This document shows, one piece after another, positions 1 to 7,934 of a stretch of 64,000 nt of DNA. The position numbers and the translations under genes are program-made. How positions within the stretch are numbered: the first letter of the stretch is position 1; each line of letters starts with the position of its first letter. Under the pieces are notes generated by a model. That model made no database searches, was not told the origin of the DNA, and saw only the letters and a program-made list of their open reading frames with translations. The stretch is from JAHEKD01 sp965215945 (lineage in GTDB: Bacteria; Pseudomonadota; Gammaproteobacteria; Arenicellales; JAHEKD01), in assembly GCA_965215945.1 (NCBI GenBank), contig CBDCFC010000050.1, positions 62,001 through 126,000 on the forward strand, in the 5' to 3' direction.

Positions 1-877
1 GCAAGGCATCTATTTCGTTAGCGATTACTTCGATTCCAGGCATTGGGTTACTCTCACCCGAAACCGGTGTTGAAATCACATCCCCTAAGCCAATCGCAGT
101 GGTGCCAACCAGGACAAATTTATTATTTAGTTTTTTTAGATCGAAATCGTCAGCCAAAACTCTTGAATAAGATATTTGTTCGAACGTTCCCGGCTTTCCA
201 GCGTAAGGCAACAAATATTCCTCTCCACGAGACCATCGATTTGTGTTATCACTAAGCCTACCGCTACCGGTAGACAAATAGTTTTCGGGAATATCAATCT
301 TTGGATTCAGCCCAGACACCCATATTGTTTCAAGGGCTATACTAGGCCATTGTAATGAAGCAGATAAGCCGGCAAATAAATAGGATCGTCTTGAAACAGC
401 ATCAAGGTCAAGTTCACGATCTACATGACCGATTCCTGCCGCTCCAACCCGCAAGATTTTTATAGGAAGGTTTTCAACTAACCCTGACTCTCTCTTGGAC
501 ACTTCAAGGGCAACAGGCAATACCACTTTGCCATTATTAGCAATCGCCTCGGCAAGAGATTTGTCATATTCTGGAATACTCGGTTCGCTGAACAATATAT
601 CCAAAACCACAGCCTGAGGATTAGCTTTGGATACTTTATCTAGAAAACTCGCATGGACATCACGTGACCAAGGCCAACGCCCGATCTCATCGAGGCTCTG
701 CTTATCGATACCAACAATAACAATATCATCCAGAGGATGCCTGTCTGCAAGACGAATCTGGGTATCGTAAACAATTCTATCAAGCGGCTGTAGAATTTTA
801 AAATGATGAAGAACAAAGACGAACAGAAGCAATAACAACACTGCACCGAGTTGGCGCAACTCTATCAACTTCCCCAT
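1..877 (-). CDS. CHASE2-domain sensor protein (3' end outside window)
   Basis: The minus-strand frame opens with an ATG at 877 and stays open to the window edge, giving 292 residues of N-terminus. An uncleaved signal anchor (about residues 4-27, LIELRQLGAVLLLLLFVFV) is followed by a periplasmic region typical of CHASE2. Its motifs are VGIDKQSLDEIGRWPWSRD, then QAVVLDILFSEP and, near the edge, KFVLVGTTAIGLGD. An in-frame TAA just upstream fixes the start region. CHASE2 proteins end in adenylate/guanylate cyclase, histidine kinase or GGDEF modules; that part is not in the window, so the output is unknown. The gene starts 24 bp after the stop of the LysM/FecR gene on the same strand, so the two are very likely co-transcribed. 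Confidence 0.8.
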   Translation of the reverse strand, partial: MGKLIELRQLGAVLLLLLFVFVLHHFKILQPLDRIVYDTQIRLADRHPLDDIVIVGIDKQSLDEIGRWPWSRDVHASFLDKVSKANPQAVVLDILFSEPSIPEYDKSLAEAIANNGKVVLPVALEVSKRESGLVENLPIKILRVGAAGIGHVDRELDLDAVSRRSYLFAGLSASLQWPSIALETIWVSGLNPKIDIPENYLSTGSGRLSDNTNRWSRGEEYLLPYAGKPGTFEQISYSRVLADDFDLKKLNNKFVLVGTTAIGLGDVISTPVSGESNPMPGIEVIANEIDAL

Positions 878-901
878 GTCGCGATAGCCCCTAGCTTGTT
901 A

Positions 902-2542
902 TCAAAGTGCTATTAATAAACCCGTGACGAGCGACATCAAAACTTTTTTCCATTCATTGAATGGCACCAGAATTTTCTGTGGATCAGCATACTTAACTTC
1001 TCCCGACTCCCGATCTTCGATCCCTAAACGGATGTAGTAACTGCCAGCGCCTGTTGTGTTAAACGCAAACTCTTCACCTTCAACCCAATCATCGAAAATG
1101 AGTTTCGTAAACCGATCGTCCCTAGACACTTGCACATGATATTTTGAAACCGATGGATCTTTAGATAGATTCAAACTAACCTGTGATCCAGAACCCGATT
1201 CGACGATCTCAGATGAAATTTCAGGCTGAGATTGGATCACTAAGGAAAAGGGATTCGAAAATGGTCCTTGCCCGCTTTTATCTATGTTAGCAACACGCCA
1301 GTAATACTGCCCTGCCTCTAGCGGATTTTCTAAAATAAAGGTATCAGTTGAAGCAAACGTTTCGTCAACCAGAATCGATGTAAAATCCTCACGATCAGAT
1401 AGTTGATAACGAAGCTTCTCAACGCTATCGGCAGGAACAGCCCACAGAAAATCCGGTTTTAAGTTAAAAGTAGCAGTATTCTTTTTTGGAGAAATAATTA
1501 GCGGGGGCTCTGGCCTTGCATTGACACTCAACTTAACAACACTATCAAGACCCTCAATATTATTTTTATCCGCCGCTCGCACACTGGCGAAAAAATCCCC
1601 ATCACTAGCAAAGAATATATCATCTACTTGCGTTGTTGAAACGACATTATCGTAAAAGGTATCAGAAAAATCTTCTTTACCTGAAACTTTAACACGGTAG
1701 TTTTCAGCTCCTTCTAGCCCGTTCCATTGAAGCGCAGCAAGTTTAGTTTGGATTACATCGTGAGGTTTTATTTCAGGCCCACTAAGTAATTTAACCGGTT
1801 TAATAGGCTTATTATCCTTCTCGGTTTTTGTGCCATAGAGTTCTTTAACCGTAACAGTTTTTTGCTGAGCAGATACAGCCACTTTGCCTTTTAATACTTC
1901 CGTGACAGTATCGCTCGATTTCGGATCAGCACCAATTCGAAATTCTGTCCCCCTAACCGCTGTCACTGCAGCTGGCGACTCTATTTCTAGTCGGTGACCG
2001 GCTTCTTTATTTGGATTTACAAAAACCTTGACTCGACCCCTGTCAATATCCACTTTGACGTTAATCACATTGCCATCATGCGATTGCTTCATTGTCTTGA
2101 ATAACAAACTTGTGTGCGATGAGACATTTAACACTGATTTATCAGAAAATTCTATTTTCAATGATCCATCTTCACCCGTGATAATTTGATCGTTAACCTG
2201 TAATTCATAGCCAGTCGTCAGCTTGTTTTCTTTGTTAGTATTCTTAACTTCTGCCGTGCCAGTAACTGAAAGCACCTTGGCTGAACTTGGCAAGTTACCC
2301 AACCATTCAACTGGCGCCTTGATTATTCGTCCGGGTTGTAGAATTAAAGGATTTGAGACGTTGTTATATTTTTGCAAACGTCGGACATAGCTTTCGTGAA
2401 TCAGATATTGATCCGCGATTGTCCACAACGAATCGCCTTTCTTGACCTCATATTGCCACTCCTGGGCATAACTGACTGTCGAAATGACCAACACGGTCAA
2501 TCCAGACACAAGGACTTTCCAAAGCTTTTTCATGACTAGCAC
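902..2542 (-). CDS. LysM and FecR domain envelope protein
   Basis: A 546-residue exported protein. A signal peptide (cleavage near VSYAQ) precedes a LysM peptidoglycan-binding domain (about residues 30-76, YEVKKGDSLWTIADQY...LQPGRIIKAP). A FecR domain follows (about 90-225), with the hallmark VRGTEFRIG. The rest looks like two or three beta-sandwich (FN3-like) repeats, e.g. LEAGQYYWRVANID, and the protein ends in a short hydrophobic tail (VLMSLVTGLLIAL). The longest frame starts at GTG 2542; ATG 2533 (MKKLWKVLVSG) gives a more typical signal peptide and is my preferred start. The CHASE2 gene lies directly downstream. FecR-type proteins are often paired with CHASE2 cyclases, so a shared envelope-sensing role is likely but inferred. 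Confidence 0.82.
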   Translation of the reverse strand: MLVMKKLWKVLVSGLTVLVISTVSYAQEWQYEVKKGDSLWTIADQYLIHESYVRRLQKYNNVSNPLILQPGRIIKAPVEWLGNLPSSAKVLSVTGTAEVKNTNKENKLTTGYELQVNDQIITGEDGSLKIEFSDKSVLNVSSHTSLLFKTMKQSHDGNVINVKVDIDRGRVKVFVNPNKEAGHRLEIESPAAVTAVRGTEFRIGADPKSSDTVTEVLKGKVAVSAQQKTVTVKELYGTKTEKDNKPIKPVKLLSGPEIKPHDVIQTKLAALQWNGLEGAENYRVKVSGKEDFSDTFYDNVVSTTQVDDIFFASDGDFFASVRAADKNNIEGLDSVVKLSVNARPEPPLIISPKKNTATFNLKPDFLWAVPADSVEKLRYQLSDREDFTSILVDETFASTDTFILENPLEAGQYYWRVANIDKSGQGPFSNPFSLVIQSQPEISSEIVESGSGSQVSLNLSKDPSVSKYHVQVSRDDRFTKLIFDDWVEGEEFAFNTTGAGSYYIRLGIEDRESGEVKYADPQKILVPFNEWKKVLMSLVTGLLIAL

Positions 2543-2722
2543 TTACAATATTTGCAGTAATTATAAAGGTTTAGTGAATTCAGTAGACTAAATTTTACCA
2601 TCATACAACGATTCAACAAAAACTCTATTAATTAAAAATAACCCCTAAATAAGCCAATTAAACGGCTAGATTGTTAATAATTGTAACAATTCAAGCAATA
2701 ATCAACTACAAGAGCGTTAAAA

Positions 2723-3967
2723 CTATTTAATTTCGGGCTGTTCATTATCGCCCGGCAATTCAAACTGGCTCACTTTTGGTATGGCATTGCCAGCGATGCC
2801 CCGAATTGAACTATAGAACTGATTCGCATTAAAAAGCACTTTATCAATCTGCTTTTCACGCTTTTTCCATAATCCCTGCATGGAGCGTTTTTCTCTTTCC
2901 AAATCATCTTTCATTTGCACGAACCCCTCCACCATCGACTCAATTTGCAAGCGAAATTCAGATCCTGTCAGATAGTTATAAAGCAAACTCATTTTATCGC
3001 CCTTGTTTTGCTGCGCGATCAGAGCACGAGTAATCTGAATTAACGACTCCCGTAAAACACTCACTAACCCCTCTAAATCATCGAAGCGACAAACCCAAAC
3101 TCCATCTATTTGACCAACTCGATTAATCTGTTTCGGTAAAGTTTCCGTAACCAACACACCAATATCCGCCTGCCGGTTCTGCATGTCCCGCTTCAATTTT
3201 TCCACCCAGCCCACCTGGAAAGCCTTTGTTCTTTTACTTTCGTAATAAATGCTGCCAACACTATTGCGGTTATAGGTATTGATAGTTTGTATGCAATCTG
3301 CACCGCGTGCTCCTTTTTTGATTTCTTCTATCGTATCCAGGGGATAGTGTTCTTTAAGCCAACTTTCAATCGCCAGCTCTTGCACTTCACCTTGAAGCTG
3401 CATTGAACCCTGTTCGGCTTTACGCTGAGCTTCTTCAGCCTGGCGACGCAATTGCTCAATAATTTGATCTTTTTCTGCTAACTTCAGCTGTGCTTTAGTA
3501 CTCTCCTCTTCTCGCAACCGCTCTCGCTCAGCACTAATAGTTTTGTTTAGTTTTAGCTCTAATTCTGCTTCAAGCTTGTGTTTTAGCTCTGCAGATTCCC
3601 TTTTTTGTCGCTCAAATTCTGCTTTTAACTGATGATATTGTTTAACTGTGCCGGATTTTTCCGCCAGTTCTTTTTCAAGCGTATTTATTCTCAGTTGATT
3701 TTCTTCATTCAACTGATTTTTAAGTTTTTGCTCAAGTTTCGATTGCTCTTGCTTTAGTCTCTGCTCTACCTGTTCTACAATTCGTAATTCCATTTTGGCT
3801 TTTTCTTGTTCAATCGACTTCTTAGTTTGTTCAATATCCCTTTTCTGACTGGAGTAGTGTTGTTCGTATTCTGCTTTTAATTGTGATTGCATTTGTTGGT
3901 AAAGCACCTCGCTGACATCAATCGATTGAGAGCAATTGGGGCAAAGAATTTGTGCACTATCATTCAT
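2723..3967 (-). CDS. DUF2130 protein with zinc-ribbon-like start and long coiled coil
   Basis: A 414-residue soluble protein. The N-terminus has a short C-x2-C motif (CPNC, residues 9-12). Residues about 25-195 are a charged E/K/Q/R-rich coiled coil. The C-terminal part (about 200-380) is the DUF2130 domain, seen at GARGADCIQTIN, IYYESKRTKAF and DIGVLVTETLP. D224, E243 and K245 are spaced like a PD-(D/E)xK nuclease core, with a glutamate-containing helix just before. The function of the family is not established. The gene stands alone: 180 bp upstream of the LysM/FecR gene on the same strand and divergent from the MFS gene. Confidence 0.8.
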   Translation of the reverse strand: MNDSAQILCPNCSQSIDVSEVLYQQMQSQLKAEYEQHYSSQKRDIEQTKKSIEQEKAKMELRIVEQVEQRLKQEQSKLEQKLKNQLNEENQLRINTLEKELAEKSGTVKQYHQLKAEFERQKRESAELKHKLEAELELKLNKTISAERERLREEESTKAQLKLAEKDQIIEQLRRQAEEAQRKAEQGSMQLQGEVQELAIESWLKEHYPLDTIEEIKKGARGADCIQTINTYNRNSVGSIYYESKRTKAFQVGWVEKLKRDMQNRQADIGVLVTETLPKQINRVGQIDGVWVCRFDDLEGLVSVLRESLIQITRALIAQQNKGDKMSLLYNYLTGSEFRLQIESMVEGFVQMKDDLEREKRSMQGLWKKREKQIDKVLFNANQFYSSIRGIAGNAIPKVSQFELPGDNEQPEIK

Positions 3968-4079
3968 AGCGTTACTAGACTTTTTAATTGCACAAACTTT
4001 AACATAACAGCATCAAATTTAGGCTGACGAAGCCTATTAAATGCGCTAAGCTCCGATCGAGATTACCGCTGTATGGCTG

Positions 4080-5342
4080 ATGTTAACAACATTAAAATCA
4101 ATTGCCGCCGTTTTGCTCAGCTTTGGGATATTATTCGTTGCCAATGGACTTTTTAACACTCTCTTAGGTATCCGTACCCGCATTGAAGGGTTCAGCACCG
4201 AAGTAACCGGTGTCATCATGTCGGGTTATTTTGCTGGTCTTTTACTAAGCGCTTTTTTCTCCACCCACGTTATTTCTCGAGTTGGACATATTCGAGCATT
4301 TGCGGTCTTTGCTTCAATTATTTCTGCTTCTGCCCTATTCCACATTATGTTCATCAACCCTTTTTTCTGGGGTTTAATCAGGTTAATTTCCGGTTTTTGT
4401 ATCGGTGCAATTATTATCATCATTGAAAGTTGGTTAAATGAGCTGGCGGAAAATGAAGTTCGGGGGCAGGTATTTTCTTTTTACATGATCACCACTTACG
4501 CGGCCTCAGGAACAGGCCAGTTAATCCTGCCATTGGCCGATCCGAGCGGTTTCTTTTTATTTACTATTATTTCAATCTTATTTTCGTTTGCCCTGATTCC
4601 GGTGCTAATGACTACAACCAGGGCACCTGAACAAATGCCACCTGCGCGCATGAATGTCGTTGAGTTATATCGGACGTCGCCGCTGGCACTGGTAGGGACA
4701 TTTATGGCCGCGATAACCAACTCAACGTTTTATTCCATGGCACCTATTTTCACTCATGATATTGGATTCAGTTTACAGCAAACCGCTTATTTCATGTCCG
4801 CAGCTGTTTTAGGTGGATTAATCTTACAATTACCAGTGGGAAAGTTGTCCGACAAGTTTGATCGTCGTTGGGTATTAACGGTTATTTCATTAATGGTCAG
4901 TTTAGTGTCGGCAATCATCTATTTAGTATCTGGAAAAAATTCTCAAGTGATAATATTGATGGCTGCCGCTTATGGTAGTTTGGCTTTCCTGGTTTATTCA
5001 ATTAGCGCCGCCCACGCGAACGATTTCACACCTAAGGACAAAATGGTACAAACAGCCAGCAGTTTGCTCGTTACTTATGGCTTGGGCGCCATCATCGGCC
5101 CGATTCTCTCATCTATAATTATGGGACGATTTGGTACTGACAAGCTGTTTTTGTGGCTATCCTTTTTATCAGTAATTCTAAGTGCTTATGCCGTATACAG
5201 GTCAAGCAAACGAAAACCAATCGAACAAGACCAAAAAAGTGAGTATGTGGCTGTTGCCGCTAATCATACCGCGACCAAACAGTTATTAGTTCCTGAGATG
5301 GCCGATGAAACAACGACTAAGGAAACAACTCCCGATCAATAA
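4080..5342 (+). CDS. MFS permease (YcaD-like)
   Basis: A 420-residue integral membrane protein with twelve predicted helices and the major-facilitator layout. The loop between helices 2 and 3 reads STHVISRVGHIRAF, the equivalent loop in the second half reads GKLSDKFDRRW, and a hydrophilic tail follows about residue 375. The overall pattern resembles the YcaD group of MFS carriers, whose substrates are mostly unknown. It ends convergent with the gamma-glutamyltransferase-like gene and overlaps it by 7 bp. No clear Shine-Dalgarno sequence precedes the ATG. Confidence 0.78.
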   Translation: MLTTLKSIAAVLLSFGILFVANGLFNTLLGIRTRIEGFSTEVTGVIMSGYFAGLLLSAFFSTHVISRVGHIRAFAVFASIISASALFHIMFINPFFWGLIRLISGFCIGAIIIIIESWLNELAENEVRGQVFSFYMITTYAASGTGQLILPLADPSGFFLFTIISILFSFALIPVLMTTTRAPEQMPPARMNVVELYRTSPLALVGTFMAAITNSTFYSMAPIFTHDIGFSLQQTAYFMSAAVLGGLILQLPVGKLSDKFDRRWVLTVISLMVSLVSAIIYLVSGKNSQVIILMAAAYGSLAFLVYSISAAHANDFTPKDKMVQTASSLLVTYGLGAIIGPILSSIIMGRFGTDKLFLWLSFLSVILSAYAVYRSSKRKPIEQDQKSEYVAVAANHTATKQLLVPEMADETTTKETTPDQ

Positions 5343-6928
5343 CCTAAGGCTAAGCCATCTGCTCTTGGATCGCTACCGGCAATATATTTATCATCCTGTT
5401 TTATTATTATTTGGCCTCGACCAAAGCCGGTAATATCTTCAGGAATAGTAATTTGGTGTCCTCTATTCTTCAGTTGCTCAATGATTTGTTTACTAAAACC
5501 TTTTTCCATTTGCAGGTTTTTACCCTCGATTATTCGCCACCGTGGCATATTTAATGCGGATTGTGGATCTAAACCACTATCAACCATCACACTGACCACC
5601 TGCAAATGCCCTTGGGGCTGCATAAAACCACCCATCACACCAAATGGGCCTAATGGTTTTCCATTTTGCATCAAAAATCCCGGGATAATAGTGTGGAATG
5701 GACGCTTAGCTCCATCAAGCATATTCGGATGGTCAGGATCAAGTGAAAAACAAGCACCTCTATTCTGCATAGCGATACCCGTCTGGGGTATAACAACACC
5801 GCTGCCAAAGCCATCGTAATTAGATTGAATATAACTAACCATCATGCCATTTTTATCGGCAGTGCAAAGATAAACGGTTCCACCTTTAGGTGGTGTCCCG
5901 TAACAGGGGTCGGCGGCTTTGTTTGTAATGAGATTTGCGCGGGATTCGATGTATGCCTGATCCAACAGAACTGCTTCTATATTCTGACAATCCGTTGGAT
6001 CCGTTATGTATTGATAGGCGTCAGCACATGCCAGTTTCATGGCTTCAATCTGCGCATGTAAAAAAGTTTCATCCATATACTCGGTGGATATTTTCTGCTG
6101 ATCAAGAATTTTAAGCGCCATTAATGCAGCCAGGCCTTGACCATTCGGGGGTAGTTCATAGACATCCACACCATGATAATTTATTGAAATAGGATCAACC
6201 CAAATATTCGAGTGTGAAGCCAGATCTTCGCTTGATAAATATCCATTTGTCGTCCGATTGAATTCGATTATTTTTTCAGCAATATCACCATGATAGAATG
6301 ATTCGATTCCGCGATTCAGTAAATGATTTAACGTTTTTGCATGATCAGGAAAAGTACAAATCTGACCAGGTTCAGGTGGTTGACCATTGACTGAAAAGGT
6401 ATCGAGCCAAAATTGACAAGCTGGATCAGCGATGGTTGAAAACTCAGCAAATGCTTTATGCCAGTTGAACACCACAACCGGAGTGACTTCAAAACCATTT
6501 TCTGCGTAATCAATGGCCGGCTCGAAAATCGCCTCAAACGGCAGTTTTCCATAGCGATTATGTAAATTCTGCCAGGCCAAGGGAGCTCCAGGCACCGTGA
6601 CAGGCAACCACCCTCTCTCCGGCATTGTTTTGTAACCGAAACTGTGGATACGGTTGAGATTCAGTGCCTTGGGTGATTTACCGGAGGCATTTAACCCCTG
6701 TAACTTGTTGCCATCCCAAACGATTGCAAATGCATCACCACCAATACCATTACTGGTTGGCTCGACTACCGTTAAGGCAATTGCACTGGCGAGTGCCGCA
6801 TCGACAGCATTACCGCCTTGCTTAAGTATTTCTATGCCCGCCCTGGCTGCAAGAGGTTGGCTTGTCGCTACTACTCCATTTTCTGCTACGATTGAGTTAT
6901 TAATATTTCCAATTCTCATAACATTCAC
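5336..6928 (-). CDS. gamma-glutamyltransferase family protein (YwrD-like)
   Basis: A 530-residue Ntn-hydrolase of the gamma-glutamyltranspeptidase superfamily. The N-terminal half has the signature AARAGIEILKQGGNAVDAA and GIGGDAFAIV. The precursor is expected to cleave itself before Thr351 in GGTVYLCTADKNG, making Thr351 the catalytic nucleophile, and C-terminal GGFMQPQGHLQ fits the small subunit. No signal peptide is seen, so it is probably cytoplasmic, as expected for YwrD-like members rather than classical periplasmic GGT. The GTG start at 6928 overlaps the stop of the upstream EamA gene; ATG 6919 is an alternative. Substrate unknown; hydrolysis of gamma-glutamyl amides or related compounds is the family-level guess. 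Confidence 0.85.
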   Translation of the reverse strand: MNVMRIGNINNSIVAENGVVATSQPLAARAGIEILKQGGNAVDAALASAIALTVVEPTSNGIGGDAFAIVWDGNKLQGLNASGKSPKALNLNRIHSFGYKTMPERGWLPVTVPGAPLAWQNLHNRYGKLPFEAIFEPAIDYAENGFEVTPVVVFNWHKAFAEFSTIADPACQFWLDTFSVNGQPPEPGQICTFPDHAKTLNHLLNRGIESFYHGDIAEKIIEFNRTTNGYLSSEDLASHSNIWVDPISINYHGVDVYELPPNGQGLAALMALKILDQQKISTEYMDETFLHAQIEAMKLACADAYQYITDPTDCQNIEAVLLDQAYIESRANLITNKAADPCYGTPPKGGTVYLCTADKNGMMVSYIQSNYDGFGSGVVIPQTGIAMQNRGACFSLDPDHPNMLDGAKRPFHTIIPGFLMQNGKPLGPFGVMGGFMQPQGHLQVVSVMVDSGLDPQSALNMPRWRIIEGKNLQMEKGFSKQIIEQLKNRGHQITIPEDITGFGRGQIIIKQDDKYIAGSDPRADGLALGY

Positions 6929-7815
6929 AGTGACTCAAGTTTAGCTATTGCCACACGTTTTGATTCTCGGTAAATAACATAAAGCCCGCACAAAATAATA
7001 ATAGCCGCCCCAACTAAGACATTCAAAGCAGGAATATCCTGCCAAATCAAATAGCCAAGAATGACCGTCCAAATAAGAGCTGTGTATTCAAAAGGCACGA
7101 TTACGCTTACCGGGGCCTTACTAAAAGCAGTAGTCAAGCAAAGATGGCCCAATAAAGCCAACACCGCGAAGAAAAACACAATAATTATTAACTGCTGCGT
7201 CATCGGCACCCAGACCAGCGGAACCAATAGAGTGCAAACAATCGCCAGACCAAAATTGAACATGAATACTAATGAAACAACAGATTCTGTTTTTGATAAC
7301 CAACGCCCAGAAATAAATAAAAGTGCATAAGCCAGGCTACCGGTGAGGCAATACAAATAACCGATCAGCTGCCCATCCCCTTGTGGTTTCATCGCTATTA
7401 CGACACCGATGAAACCAAAAATTACGGCTGCCCAACGATGAATCCCAACTCTTTCTTTCAACAAAGGCCAGGACAGAGCCGTAATCATGAATGTGCCACT
7501 AAAAAAAACAACTGTAGTGTCAGCCAGTGGTAAAGTTTGCAATGATTTAAAAAAACAATATGGAGCAAAAAAACCTAACATGCCACGGATACTTTGGGCA
7601 ATGGGCCGTGTTGGTTTTATCGCATTACGTTGCTTTTTAATTGAATAATAGACGAACAAAACAGTGACTACAAACCAGCTACGAACCGTAATAAGTTGTA
7701 GAGGATCCAACGTGTCTTCAACCAACCACTTGGCAACCGCATCCATCACTGACAACAAAAAAATGCCAGCAATCATATAGATAATGCCCAACAGATTATT
7801 TTGATTTTGCAACAA
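6925..7815 (-). CDS. EamA-family (DMT) permease
   Basis: A 296-residue protein with ten predicted membrane helices arranged as two EamA repeats (about residues 10-140 and 150-285). The first repeat includes FFAPYCFFKSLQTLPLADTTVVFF and GVVIAMKPQG. It starts with TTG at 7815; the next ATG (residue 14) would cut into the first helix, so TTG is preferred. Its stop overlaps the start of the gamma-glutamyltransferase-like gene by 4 bp, so the two are translationally coupled. It may import or export a metabolite used by that hydrolase, but the substrate cannot be read from sequence. Confidence 0.8.
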   Translation of the reverse strand: MLQNQNNLLGIIYMIAGIFLLSVMDAVAKWLVEDTLDPLQLITVRSWFVVTVLFVYYSIKKQRNAIKPTRPIAQSIRGMLGFFAPYCFFKSLQTLPLADTTVVFFSGTFMITALSWPLLKERVGIHRWAAVIFGFIGVVIAMKPQGDGQLIGYLYCLTGSLAYALLFISGRWLSKTESVVSLVFMFNFGLAIVCTLLVPLVWVPMTQQLIIIVFFFAVLALLGHLCLTTAFSKAPVSVIVPFEYTALIWTVILGYLIWQDIPALNVLVGAAIIILCGLYVIYRESKRVAIAKLESL

Positions 7816-7934
7816 ATCGAACTCTGATTTTTATTAGTCAGAGTCTAATTGATATAGTGTTTAATCGTTAGCTTAATTCGATCTTGAAAATGCAGACTGT
7901 TTTTATACTCCTGAGCATTTATGCTCTAGAGCGT

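Noticed and set aside
5481..6061. Plus-strand frames opposite the GGT-like gene
   Set aside because: Low-complexity reverse-strand shadows; the minus-strand gene has complete family motifs throughout.
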